Positions 1-8,693 of a stretch of 46,028 bases of DNA are shown one piece after another; the stretch's first letter is position 1, and each line of letters starts with the position of its first letter. This stretch comes from JAJVID01 sp035275345. Lineage in GTDB: Bacteria > Acidobacteriota > Blastocatellia > RBC074. The notes under the pieces are model-generated. The model was not told the origin of the DNA and ran no database searches. It was given only the letters and a program-made list of their open reading frames with translations. A program made the translations under genes and the position numbers. The stretch spans positions 1 to 46,028 of the forward strand of contig DATEMY010000346.1 in the NCBI GenBank assembly GCA_035275345.1, read 5' to 3'.

Positions 1-1
1 T

Positions 2-598
2 GGCGGAATGGGCGGTGGTGGTGGAATCGGGGGGCGTGGTGGCGGGGGACGTGGCGGAGGACGTGGCGGCATGGGCGGCGGAATGCCGAGCGGCGGCGCG
101 GCGCGCGGACCAATCGAGATGTCGCCTGAGATGGAAGACGCGATGAAAAAACAAACTCGCGCTGATTACGCGCGCTTCCTGATCGCGGTGTTGCTGTCGA
201 CGCCGGGTTCAGCTCAAGGCTCGTCGCAATTCGAATTCATCTATGACCGCGAGATGGAGTCCAAGGATGGCAAAGCCGACGTGGTTCGGGTCATAGGCCC
301 GGATGATTTTGCGATGTTGTTGCTCTTCGATCAGAAGACTCATCGCCCCTGGATGGCCGTTTACCGGCAAGCTGCCCCGCGCAACCCGCGCAATCAATCG
401 ACCATAGTTGACGAAGCCGAAGCCCCCAAGGCCATAGATGTGCAGCTCTTCTTCGCCGATCACAAACTGGTCAACAACGTCTGGCTGCCCCACCATATCG
501 TCAAGGGTTCAAATGGGCAGATGATGGAAGAATGGAAGATAGCGAAGTACAAACTCAATCCTGAAATCAAACCCAACCGTTTCGAGAAGAAAAAGTAA
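2..598 (+). CDS. Gly-rich protein, 3' part (5' end outside window)
   Basis: The reading frame is open to the left edge, so the true start lies upstream and this is a C-terminal part of a gene. The first ~35 residues are almost pure Gly/Arg with some Met. About 160 ordinary globular residues follow, with a Tyr/Asp-rich middle (YDREMESKDGKADVVRV) and alternating beta-type segments. The segment on how the protein 'MAVYRQ' then 'NNVWLPHHIVKG' resembles the end of secreted beta-rich lipoprotein-like proteins whose length and exact family I cannot name. A basic tail (RFEKKK) ends the protein. It converges on the peptidase gene at 688, with a hairpin between them. Function unknown; that it is a real gene is likely from codon usage and the protein-like composition. 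Confidence 0.6.
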   Translation, partial: GGMGGGGGIGGRGGGGRGGGRGGMGGGMPSGGAARGPIEMSPEMEDAMKKQTRADYARFLIAVLLSTPGSAQGSSQFEFIYDREMESKDGKADVVRVIGPDDFAMLLLFDQKTHRPWMAVYRQAAPRNPRNQSTIVDEAEAPKAIDVQLFFADHKLVNNVWLPHHIVKGSNGQMMEEWKIAKYKLNPEIKPNRFEKKK

Positions 599-611
599 TC
601 CACTAAGCCGC

Positions 612-656
612 ACGAAGAAGCGCGAAGACAGATTGAAAGCTCTCGCGCTTCTTCGT
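612..656. terminator. Hairpin between two convergent genes
   Basis: A perfect 14-bp inverted repeat (ACGAAGAAGCGCGA at 612-625 and its complement at 643-656) with a 17-nt loop lies between the converging ends of the Gly-rich gene and the M14 peptidase gene. There is no clear T tract, so a bidirectional terminator role is inferred from position. Confidence 0.5.
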
Positions 657-661
657 CAACT

Positions 662-689
662 CGCAATCCGCAATCCGCAATCCGCAATC
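662..689. repeat. Four perfect tandem copies of CGCAATC
   Basis: CGCAATC is repeated four times without mismatch and touches the stop codon of the M14 gene (688-690). The same heptamer theme (GGATTGC/GGATTGA/GGAATGC on one strand or the other) recurs near 27140-27250 and 29831-29945. Confidence 0.85.
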
Positions 690-3339
690 AATACGCCGGG
701 CCAAGCAACACCGCGTTGATGAACAGAAACTGCGTCATCTCGGCGTAAGCGCGATAGTTGGGATCTTCGGCGAAAGCGATAATGTGTCCCTGCCCCATCG
801 GTTGATGAATCAGAAAGGCCTTTTGAGGTAGTTGATCCATCGCAGCGTCCCACATCAGGCCGCTGGCCAGAATACGGTTTTTCATCGCGTAAATCCCCAC
901 ATTGCGTCCTTTATCCAGTTTGATCGGAGTGAAGACCCGCGTGCTTTCGACCAGAGCCTGAATCTCGCCGTCGGCGCCGGAGGCCAGCCAGTGGTCTTCA
1001 TCGAGTTGTACGCGCAGGATCGCTCCGGGCGTCAATTCAGGCTGTTCGCGTAAGGGTTGAATCGCGCGTGTGAAGTCGGAAGTTCTGGTTGCGGATTCGG
1101 ATTTGTCTGATTTGACCGCCCCGCTGGGGCCAGTGATCGGTTCGGATTCAGGAGCGCCATCACGCATCTCGGTCCGTGTCTCGAGTAATCCGACAGTTTC
1201 GCGCGCGGCCCAGCGTGAAGCCTCAGCGACGGTGATCAGCGTTCCGCCGGCGCCGACCCAATCTTTGATCCGCCTCAAGCTGTCCGCGTTGAACGCGTAA
1301 GATCCGGACGGCAGTATCAATACGTCGTAACTCCGCAGGTCAATTCGATTGAGCGAATTGACGCGGACTGCCGTAACCGATTGACCGTAACGGCGCTCTA
1401 GCACGTAACGCGCCCAACCGGCCGAGAGGCTGACCGTCGGCGCGTCCCACGCCAGCAGGACTTTCGGCGGTCTTAACGCGACCACCTGATTGCTGCCGAG
1501 CGACGTCCCTTCCGAAACGAACGCGCTATCGAGTTTGACCACCTCGGCGCCGTGCCGCGCGGCGACGGCGGCAAGCTTCGATTTCAAATCGGCGCCGTTG
1601 TCCGACGCGCGGAAGATGGCCGCGCCTTTCGCGAACTTGCGGCCGGCGATGGTGAAAGGCTGACTCAGGAAACGCGCGCGCAGTCCGCCCTGCAAAGCCT
1701 CGATCGCCGCCGCTGAACTCGTCGCATTCCACGGCAGCGCATAGCCGACCACCGCATCCGGTAACGAGAGCTCGCCGGTCACTGACGGCGTTGCCGACGC
1801 CGCGTCAACCGCCGACGATTTCACGTTCAGCTCGCGGTCCACGCCTATGCATTCGACATCGTAAAGCATAGGCATGTTCCAGGCGGTGGTGTCGTAAATC
1901 TGATCGGGCAATCGTTTCTTGCGCCGCTCGTCCTGACGTCTCAGAAACTCCGCGTTCATCTGCGCCTGCGGATCGACCAGGTTGCGAAGGAGCATTCCGG
2001 CGGGTTGCGGCAGCGGCGCAATGAACGTCCCGGCGGGAAGTGTCCGCGAATCCAGTTTGATCGGCTCTTCGGCGCGGCGCACGGTCACGCCGTTGTTGAT
2101 CAAAGTCCGGACCAGTCGCAGCGTCTGCCCCGCGTCATGTCCTATCGGAAGCAGATATGCTTTGGTCGTTCCCGATCCCGCGTTACGCCTGTATTCCAGA
2201 TAATCACGCAGCATCTTTTCACGATTGCGCGAAGCCGTCGTCGCCGTCATGATCGCCGAAGTGAAATGGCGAACCGCCCCGTCCAGGTAGGTCAGTGTGG
2301 TTTCGTCCTGCCGGCGGTAAGCAAGCCCGCGGGCCGAAGCCATTTCAAACGTCATCCCGATCGCTCCCTGCGCCATCGGCCAGGACACGCCGTAGCCGGG
2401 ATAGAACGCGTCGAAGACCTCGCGGTTGAAATAGGCGAATCCGCGCTCGTCGAATCGCGCGGCGTTGGCCTGGCCGAAAGTTTCGAGCCATCCGCCCTGA
2501 ACCCTGGTCAAGTGCGGATTAGGCGGTTCGGCCGATGGGGGAAAGTAATAGGTCGAATCGCCGCCCATCTCGTGCAAATCAACCACGACGTGCGGCGCCC
2601 ATTCGAGCATCAGTTTCACGCGCCCCTGGCTTTCTGGCTGCGTTTGCGCGAACCAGTCGCGGTTCAGATCGAAGAGATAATGGTTCGAGCGCCCGCCCGG
2701 CCACGGTTCATCGTGCTCGGCCGCCGCCGGCTCCGGGTCAGGCGTCGAGGCCTGACCCAGCAGGTTTTGAAAGACGAATCGCGCGCGGCCGTCGGGGTTC
2801 TGCATCGGATCAATGATGACAATGCAATTGCGCCGGATCAGATCGACCGTAGCGTCGGTTTGCGCGGCCAGCAGGTGATAGGCTTCGGCTAACGCCGCTT
2901 CGCCCGATGAAATCTCATTCCCGTGAACTCCGTGGACGAGGGCGACCACGACCGGCGACTCTTTGATCAGCCGCTCGGCGTCAGATTGCGAGAGTGACGC
3001 GGGATTGGCCAGCCGTTGCAATCCCGCTTTGATCTCGTCGAGCCGTCTGATTAGGTCGGCGTCGGCGATGATGATCGCGTAAAGCTCGCGGCCTTCCCAC
3101 GACTCGGCGTATTTGATCAGTTTGGTTCTATCAGGCGCGGCGCCGTTCAACGCTTTCAGATAACGGATGATATCTTCCGGCGTCGTGACCCGTTGGCCGA
3201 AATCATGACCCGCAACCTGTTTGAGCGTGGGGATGCGGCCGTCGTATTGCGCGCCGGGCGCGAATTCGAGACTCTGAGCCGGCGCGGAAAGTCGCAGAGC
3301 TGTCATTAGAGACAGAGCAAACAACAAACGTGCGGTCAT
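688..3339 (-). CDS. Secreted M14-family zinc carboxypeptidase, large form
   Basis: 883 residues with an N-terminal signal peptide (cleavage near APAQS, residue ~22). The M14 domain spans about residues 40-380. Zinc ligands are seen as H139-GN-E142 in the HGNE motif and H256 in VVDLHEMGG. An NPDGR substrate-binding stretch lies at ~181-185, and the catalytic Glu is probably E332 (GMTFEMASARG). The C-terminal ~250 residues look like a class I glutamine amidotransferase-like fold (YDVLILPSGSY, GAGGTLITV), a combination common in large M14 proteins of Acidobacteriota and Bacteroidota. It probably hydrolyses peptides in the periplasm or outside the cell. The start is supported by an AGGAG about 9 nt upstream of ATG. 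It has its own promoter region holding two inverted repeats. Family call is firm; substrate unknown. Confidence 0.9.
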   Translation of the reverse strand: MTARLLFALSLMTALRLSAPAQSLEFAPGAQYDGRIPTLKQVAGHDFGQRVTTPEDIIRYLKALNGAAPDRTKLIKYAESWEGRELYAIIIADADLIRRLDEIKAGLQRLANPASLSQSDAERLIKESPVVVALVHGVHGNEISSGEAALAEAYHLLAAQTDATVDLIRRNCIVIIDPMQNPDGRARFVFQNLLGQASTPDPEPAAAEHDEPWPGGRSNHYLFDLNRDWFAQTQPESQGRVKLMLEWAPHVVVDLHEMGGDSTYYFPPSAEPPNPHLTRVQGGWLETFGQANAARFDERGFAYFNREVFDAFYPGYGVSWPMAQGAIGMTFEMASARGLAYRRQDETTLTYLDGAVRHFTSAIMTATTASRNREKMLRDYLEYRRNAGSGTTKAYLLPIGHDAGQTLRLVRTLINNGVTVRRAEEPIKLDSRTLPAGTFIAPLPQPAGMLLRNLVDPQAQMNAEFLRRQDERRKKRLPDQIYDTTAWNMPMLYDVECIGVDRELNVKSSAVDAASATPSVTGELSLPDAVVGYALPWNATSSAAAIEALQGGLRARFLSQPFTIAGRKFAKGAAIFRASDNGADLKSKLAAVAARHGAEVVKLDSAFVSEGTSLGSNQVVALRPPKVLLAWDAPTVSLSAGWARYVLERRYGQSVTAVRVNSLNRIDLRSYDVLILPSGSYAFNADSLRRIKDWVGAGGTLITVAEASRWAARETVGLLETRTEMRDGAPESEPITGPSGAVKSDKSESATRTSDFTRAIQPLREQPELTPGAILRVQLDEDHWLASGADGEIQALVESTRVFTPIKLDKGRNVGIYAMKNRILASGLMWDAAMDQLPQKAFLIHQPMGQGHIIAFAEDPNYRAYAEMTQFLFINAVLLGPAY

Positions 3340-3354
3340 TGCGGTAGTCTCCTG

Positions 3355-3442
3355 TCCCGGGAGCGCACGCGCCCCTGCGCGCCGGGCGTCGGTCAGGGAC
3401 CAGTGACAAAGCCCGCCGCGCGGGGACGCGCGCGCTCCCAGG
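3355..3442. repeat. GC-rich imperfect inverted repeat upstream of the M14 gene
   Basis: Arms at 3355-3387 and 3411-3442 pair over roughly 26 of 32 positions (GGGAGCGC...CGCGCGGGC type) around a 23-nt centre. It begins 15 nt upstream of the M14 start codon. Together with the repeat at 3552-3689 it fills the 420-base gap 3340-3759, where I see no gene. Confidence 0.6.
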
Positions 3443-3551
3443 GCCTTGTTAATTGTTTGTGTGGAATTACAGGCGGGATGTTATCGCAGCGGCTGATGAT
3501 GTGACAACACCCTGCCGATTGGCCCGTGATTTCCTTCCACCCATCGATTTC

Positions 3552-3689
3552 AAGAAAAAGAATCGCAGCCACGAATGAACACGAATAAACACGAATCTCT
3601 TACCTGACTCTGGAAATCCATTTGGTCTCCGTCACTCTGCCGGCATTCGTGGACATTCGTGTTCATTCGTGGCTGCAATTCTTTTTCTT
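3552..3689. repeat. Imperfect inverted repeat with 45-nt arms (CACGAAT-type)
   Basis: The left arm 3552-3596 and right arm 3645-3689 match in about 41 of 45 positions, with a 48-nt centre. Each arm carries short repeats of CACGAAT/ACACGAA, so the sequence is itself low in complexity. It ends 70 nt before the start of the next gene. No ORF is convincing inside it. Nature unknown; it has the look of a dispersed hairpin element. Confidence 0.75.
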
Positions 3690-3759
3690 AAATGCTATTC
3701 TCGCCTGCCGCGTACGTCCTTCCTGATACAGAAAACGCTGGAGTTTACGAGGTTTCCCG

Positions 3760-5709
3760 ATGCAGCGTCCGGTCGTCACATTCGCCATCAGTTTTGCGCT
3801 TTTCGTCGCGGTCTGCGCGCCATTTTCCTCCCGGCCTGATTCGGCGGCGGCGGCGAAGGATGACTGGCTGAAGACGGAATCGAAACATTTCACGCTCATC
3901 GGCGACGCTTCAGAGAAAGAAATTCGCAACGCGGGAATGCGACTGGAACAATTCCGCGAAGCCTTCCTGCAAATCCTCTCACAAATCTTCGAGTCTTCGG
4001 GTATCAATTCATCGGTCCCGATCACCGTCATTGTTTTCAAAAACGACACGGCGTATAAGCCGTTCAAGCCGATCCATCAGGGCAAACCGGCCGATGTGTC
4101 GGGCCATTTTCAATCGAGCGGCGACTCGGCGTATATCGCCCTGGCCGCCGGACGGAGCGAGCCAAATCCTTATGCGATCATTTTTCATGAATACGTCCAC
4201 GCGCTGACGAGCGGCGGCGCGTTTCCGGCCACACTTCCCGCCCCTCTTCCGACCTGGCTCAGCGAGGGGCTCGCTGAATACTTCAGTACTTTTGAAGTGG
4301 TAGGCGGGGGAAAGAAGGGGCGGCTTGGCGCCCCCATCGCCGGTCATGCGAGGTTATTGCGCGAGCGTCCACTGATACCGCTCCAAACCCTGGTGGCGGT
4401 CGATCAGACTTCGCCGTTTTACACCGAAAGCGACAAGAAGAATCTTTTTTACGCCGAGTCGTGGGCTCTCACGCACTGTCTGCTGCGCGCCGGTGGAAGG
4501 CGGTCACAATTCCGCCAGTTCGTCAGCGCGTTGGCGCAGGGCAAATCGGCTGACGAAAGCTTCAAGCAGGCGTTTCAAACCGATTACGCGACCATCGAAC
4601 AGGAATTGAGGAATTACATCATCCAGGGTTTATATCCGAGCGAAGAAGCGCCATTCACCCAACAGCTCAGATTCGACGCTGAAATGAAGACTTCTCTCTT
4701 GAGCGAGGCCGAGGTCCAGGCCTATCTGGGCGACATGCTCTGGCGCATTCACCGCTCGGTTGACGGCGAGGCCTTTCTCAACCGAGCTCTCTCGATAGAT
4801 CCGCGGCTGGCGATGGCTCATGTGTCGCTTGGAACTCTAAGATTGCGTCAGAACCGCTATGTCGAGGCGCAGCGTCATCTCCAACAGGCGATCGCCGCCG
4901 GCGCCCAAGATCACCTGGCGCATTACAACTACGCGTTCGCAATCCACCGTGAGCAGGTCGGGGAAAGCCTTTACGTCTCCGATCTTCCGGTAGAGTCCGT
5001 CAAGGAGATGCGCGTCGCGCTCGATCGCGCGCGCCAAATCAATCCGGACTTCGCTGACACCTATAAACTGCTCGCGTTCATCAACCTGGTCCTTGGCGAA
5101 AACCTGGATGAGGCGACAAGGCTGATAGACCGCGCAATCGCGCTTGCGCCCCATCGCGAAGACATCGTCTATACGCGGGCGCAGATTCAGATGCGGCGTA
5201 AAGACTACTCCGGCGCGAGGCAAACCGCCCGAACGCTGACCGGCGGGAGCGCGAAATCGGATATTCGAGAGCGGGCGAATGCAATGCTCGAAAACATCGC
5301 GAAGATCGAAGAGCGGTTGGCGAGGATAAGAGCCGAGGGCGAGGTGAGCGGCGACCAGTCACAGGCGGCGGATGACCGGGCTTCGACTGTCCCACCGTTG
5401 CCGGGGCAGCGTTTTAAGGGCGATCAGGTTCGCGGGCTTCTGACACGGATTGATTGCGACGACACGAGCATCACACTGACGGTTAAAACCGAGGCGAGTT
5501 CTTTCAAGTTTCGCACGATGCGGACGAGCCAGCTCATTTTTGTTCGATATACGCCTGAAATTCCGACTTCGATAACCTGCGGCTCGATCAATCCGGCCAG
5601 GCCGGTGATCGTAACCTATCACAGCGCCCCTCAATCCAATTCGGCAAATCCCGCTGATTTTGATGGGGAGCCGATCGGAGTGGAGTTTGTGAAGCCGGGT
5701 GGGACATAA
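3760..5709 (+). CDS. Secreted TPR protein with HExxH (peptidase MA-like/DUF1570-type) domain
   Basis: 649 residues. A signal peptide of ~30 residues precedes a domain (~35-290) with the gluzincin motif H143-EYV-H147 (FHEYVHAL) and, 21-25 residues later, WLSEGLAEYF with E169/E173, one of which is the likely third zinc ligand. This fits the peptidase MA-like/DUF1570 type of zinc peptidases. From ~310 to ~500 there are several TPR-like helices (GDMLWRIHRSVDGEAFLNRALSIDP; AHVSLGTLRLRQNRYVEAQRHL). The C-terminal ~90 residues are beta-rich (KGDQVRGLLTRIDCDDTSITLTV) and unassigned. Probably a periplasmic or surface protein; whether it is an active protease is unproven. GAGG 8 nt upstream supports the ATG. 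Confidence 0.8.
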   Translation: MQRPVVTFAISFALFVAVCAPFSSRPDSAAAAKDDWLKTESKHFTLIGDASEKEIRNAGMRLEQFREAFLQILSQIFESSGINSSVPITVIVFKNDTAYKPFKPIHQGKPADVSGHFQSSGDSAYIALAAGRSEPNPYAIIFHEYVHALTSGGAFPATLPAPLPTWLSEGLAEYFSTFEVVGGGKKGRLGAPIAGHARLLRERPLIPLQTLVAVDQTSPFYTESDKKNLFYAESWALTHCLLRAGGRRSQFRQFVSALAQGKSADESFKQAFQTDYATIEQELRNYIIQGLYPSEEAPFTQQLRFDAEMKTSLLSEAEVQAYLGDMLWRIHRSVDGEAFLNRALSIDPRLAMAHVSLGTLRLRQNRYVEAQRHLQQAIAAGAQDHLAHYNYAFAIHREQVGESLYVSDLPVESVKEMRVALDRARQINPDFADTYKLLAFINLVLGENLDEATRLIDRAIALAPHREDIVYTRAQIQMRRKDYSGARQTARTLTGGSAKSDIRERANAMLENIAKIEERLARIRAEGEVSGDQSQAADDRASTVPPLPGQRFKGDQVRGLLTRIDCDDTSITLTVKTEASSFKFRTMRTSQLIFVRYTPEIPTSITCGSINPARPVIVTYHSAPQSNSANPADFDGEPIGVEFVKPGGT

Positions 5710-5810
5710 GCAGGGTCAATTGCGGCGGATATCACTAGAAATACTTTTGAACATCACGCGCAGGACAGTAGGGACTCTTCCTAAAATCGTAATCCTAATT
5801 CGAATTTCAA

Positions 5811-6485
5811 CTACGGGTATAACCTGAATAGAGTCCCGATCGCGTGCGCGTCGCCCGGCCGCGCGCGGCCGTCATTCTGCCGCAGGTAGAAAATCTCGGC
5901 GGTGAACCGTGGGGAGAACTGTTTGATGATTCCGGCCGAGACGCGATTGCGGGTCCACGCGTTTTGCAGGGAGTCGTACCAGACTTCGTCCGCCACAAAC
6001 ATGCGGAAGTTGAACGAGCCGAGCCTGGCCGGATGATCAATCTGCAGGCGGTTGCGGTACATAGTGAAGTCGTCGCGGCGATTGCGCAATCGCCTTTCGA
6101 TCAGGTTGCGGTCGGTGAAGGCGAATTTGCCGGCCGAGAATTTGAACGTCGCGTTGAGGATCAGGCGATGCTCGATGTTCTTGCGCGCCGCGGTCGGTTG
6201 CTGCGCGACATAGAGCCAGGTCGGTATGATCGTAAGAAGCCTGCCGGCCTTGAACGCGACGCCTGCGCCCCCGCGCTCGTCCACGGGCCTGGACAAATCA
6301 CGTCCGGCGCGTAGGACGCCGAACAGAATCAGGTCGGCGCGGTCGCGCATCGGGATGATGATCTGGGTCTCGTTCCAAATCTGTGTGTCTTCGCCTGGCT
6401 CGTCGGCGACGGTTTGCGCGGAGGAAGTTACGGCGGCGCATAAGTTCAGGATGATTGCGAATGTAATGATGAAGGCTCGTCGCAT
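5811..6485 (-). CDS. DUF2490 family outer-membrane-like protein
   Basis: 224 residues with an N-terminal signal peptide ending near SSAQT. The rest alternates polar and aromatic residues typical of a beta-barrel: DTQIWNETQIIIPM near the start, RNIEHRLILNATF in the middle, a RNRLQIDHPARLG segment and a terminal ...GTLFRLYP, ending close to an aromatic residue as outer-membrane barrels do. The pattern of W-N-E-T plus later EHRL and RYR-type repeats is that of DUF2490. Role unknown. It is transcribed toward the preceding TPR gene and follows SulP by about 100 nt on the same strand, so cotranscription is possible but not shown. Confidence 0.7.
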   Translation of the reverse strand: MRRAFIITFAIILNLCAAVTSSAQTVADEPGEDTQIWNETQIIIPMRDRADLILFGVLRAGRDLSRPVDERGGAGVAFKAGRLLTIIPTWLYVAQQPTAARKNIEHRLILNATFKFSAGKFAFTDRNLIERRLRNRRDDFTMYRNRLQIDHPARLGSFNFRMFVADEVWYDSLQNAWTRNRVSAGIIKQFSPRFTAEIFYLRQNDGRARPGDAHAIGTLFRLYP

Positions 6486-6590
6486 CGATGATGAAAGACC
6501 TATGCGCCCTAAACCGGAACAGCGAGCAATGAAGAACCCTCCCGCTCTTCACCGCTCGCTGTTAGGAACTCCGTCTCTTCAACGAACCGA

Positions 6591-7994
6591 TCAATCGCCG
6601 GCTGGATGATAGGCGGGTTCCGAGGCTTTCTTCTCCTGCCTGGCCTCCAGACTTTTGCCGATCCCATAGCCGACCGCATAGACCGTAATCGCCGACAAGA
6701 CGCCGGTCAGGAAATCGGTGATGACGACCATTACTGCGGTGAATATCATCAATGCGACGTGAAACCTGCTCATCGCCAGCGCTTCCTTGACTTCGGCCGG
6801 TTTGACCATCGCCGTCGAGACGTAGAGCAAGATGCCGCCGATACAGGCCATCGGAACGAGTTCCAGATACTGTGCGAGGAACGCGGCCAGCAGAAGTTTC
6901 AGCACGGCTTTGAAGATTCCGGCCAGCGGCGAGATCGCGCCGACTTTGATGTTGGTCGCCGTGCGCGCGAGGGCGCCCGTGTGCGGGAAGCCGTTGAGCA
7001 ATGGAATGATGATCTGCACCGCGCCCTGCCCCCACAGTTCTTTGTTAGGGTTGAACGGCGTGCCTTTGTTCTCGGCCAGACGGTCGGCCATTCGCGAACA
7101 GAGCAGGCTCTCAACCGCCGAGACGAAGATGATCGCGGCGACGAAATAGGCCAGATCCCACAGCGTCTTTGCGTCAAGCGGGATCGCCGCAGGCATGTTG
7201 AAGACGAAGAAGTCGGTGGGGATGGCGCCGTATTTGTCCTTGATCAACGTCAGCCCCTTATCCGCGAAGACCGTCGAGGCAAGCCCTGTCGCCACGGCCA
7301 ACGCGATCAGCGGCGCGGGGATGAACGGCGAGATCTTGAGCAGATACTTCGTGATCAAGAAGGTGAGCAGCCCCAGCCCCACAGCGTACAAGTTGACGCT
7401 GCCGATGTTGGCGATGATGCCGGTTACTTTATCGAGAAAGCCGTATCCCAGCGAGGCTTTGAATCCGAGCACTTCGCCGATCTGCGAAAGCGCGATCACC
7501 AGGGCGATACCCATCGTGAAGCCGACTACTATGGAATGCGGCACGAGTTTGGAGAGACTGCCCAGTCGCGCCAGTCCCATCAACATCAGGATAACGCCCG
7601 CGATTAATGAAGCCAGAATCAAAAAGCCGAGATTGTAGGTCGCCATAATTCCGGCGATCACCGGGATGAAAGCCGCAGTCGGACCGTAAACCTGATACTT
7701 CGATCCGCCGAAGAGCGCTCCCACAAGGCCGGCTACCGCGCCGCCGACGATGCCTTGTTCGGGTCGCAGTCCCGAAGCCATGGCAAAGCCCATCGCCAGC
7801 GGGATCGCCACCATTGCGACGATCAACCCGGCGGTGAAATCGCGCATCAGATTGAGCTTCCAATTGCCCTTTACCAGATCATCGTAACGCCCGTCGAAGG
7901 GATTCAGGTAATATGACAATCTTCCGATAAAATGCGTGTTGTCCGCCTCGTTCACCCGTTGCTCGTTCAATTTTTGGATTGTTCCATCCGCCAT
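6591..7994 (-). CDS. SulP-family anion (bicarbonate/sulfate-type) transporter without STAS domain
   Basis: 467 residues. A hydrophilic ~45-residue N-terminus is followed by about ten to twelve membrane segments. SulP hallmarks are visible: the first membrane segment DFTAGLIVAMVAIPLAMGF with its conserved pattern, VYGPTAAFIPVI, and GLARLGSLSKLVPHSIVVGF. The protein ends soon after the last membrane segment (EARQEKKASEPAYHPAGD), so the cytoplasmic STAS domain of typical SulP proteins (~550-600 aa) is absent. STAS-less SulP proteins paired with carbonic anhydrases are known in bacteria, which suggests bicarbonate as substrate; sulfate or another anion is possible. AAGGAG 10 nt upstream supports the start. 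Just upstream on the same strand is a carbonic-anhydrase relic. Confidence 0.85.
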   Translation of the reverse strand: MADGTIQKLNEQRVNEADNTHFIGRLSYYLNPFDGRYDDLVKGNWKLNLMRDFTAGLIVAMVAIPLAMGFAMASGLRPEQGIVGGAVAGLVGALFGGSKYQVYGPTAAFIPVIAGIMATYNLGFLILASLIAGVILMLMGLARLGSLSKLVPHSIVVGFTMGIALVIALSQIGEVLGFKASLGYGFLDKVTGIIANIGSVNLYAVGLGLLTFLITKYLLKISPFIPAPLIALAVATGLASTVFADKGLTLIKDKYGAIPTDFFVFNMPAAIPLDAKTLWDLAYFVAAIIFVSAVESLLCSRMADRLAENKGTPFNPNKELWGQGAVQIIIPLLNGFPHTGALARTATNIKVGAISPLAGIFKAVLKLLLAAFLAQYLELVPMACIGGILLYVSTAMVKPAEVKEALAMSRFHVALMIFTAVMVVITDFLTGVLSAITVYAVGYGIGKSLEARQEKKASEPAYHPAGD

Positions 7995-8143
7995 TGCCGC
8001 TAGTCTCCTTCAATAATCATTCATCAGTGTTGATTCAGCGTTTTGAGTTCGGATCGTAGATAAACGCCGGCCTCCGCCGGTCTCATCTCTGTGACCGCCG
8101 TCAGCTTTGTGAATATGAAATAAAGTAATGAGGACCGCGCCAA

Positions 8144-8350
8144 TCAATTGCCCTGACTGATGAGCGCGTTCGGCCCAGGTTTCATGAACCGGGACGACGT
8201 CATTGGGCGCGGCATTATTGTGGGCAACTCCAATCGGAAAGTGATTGGGACAAAGTGAGACACCTGTGGATCGTTTGCCAGTAGTAGCCTGGCCTCGATC
8301 TCATCAATCCATCTGCGCAGTGTCAGTGATCCTTTGGTCAATTTTTCCAT
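8144..8350 (-). pseudogene. Beta-carbonic anhydrase relic, internally deleted
   Basis: A 68-codon frame whose residues 5-68 align with the last ~59 residues of the intact carbonic anhydrase at 10220-10912: TKGSLTLRRWIDEIE against TKGELTLHGWIYEIE, and NDPQVSHFVPIT against YDPQVSHFVPIT. Its first three residues (MEK) and the bases around its start codon (GATCAT..ATGGAAAA) also match the beginning of the intact gene. So this is a copy that lost about residues 4-171 in one in-frame deletion, removing every zinc ligand and active-site residue. It cannot be an active carbonic anhydrase. Whether the peptide is made is unknown. Confidence 0.85.
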
Positions 8351-8693
8351 TTATGATCTTTCTCTTTGCGCCACTTGCTGCAGTAGATGGGCGCGCTCAC
8401 AATCGCGACTTCGCGCGTCTTAGCTTCTTTTGCGCCCTAGCTTCTTTTGCTCTCTAGTTTCTTTGATAGAGCCGGCGCCAATATCAATCCGCATCATGTG
8501 TTGAGCAACGGATGTGCCAGAGTAGATGGCCTGTAAATACCGGCTTCTATTTGATATAGGGCGATTTGCGCGATACGCGGTGAGACATCGCGTCACAGCG
8601 GCGGGACAATTTGAGACAGTGGTTTCGACGAATGAGAAGATGAAAGAGTGAGCGAACAGACGGCGGAAGATGGAAACAATCCGATCAAGCCGC
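8351..8693. other. 343-base stretch with no supported gene
   Basis: No convincing gene, promoter or hairpin. It contains a short tandem-like direct repeat (TAGCTTCTTTTGC twice around 8419-8455, with a third degraded TAGTTTCTTTG). It lies between the carbonic-anhydrase relic and the end of nhaD and may be decayed duplicated DNA. Confidence 0.6.

Noticed and set aside
2005..2892. A 295-codon plus-strand frame opposite the M14 peptidase
   Set aside because: Arg-rich, no family, antisense to a well-supported gene.
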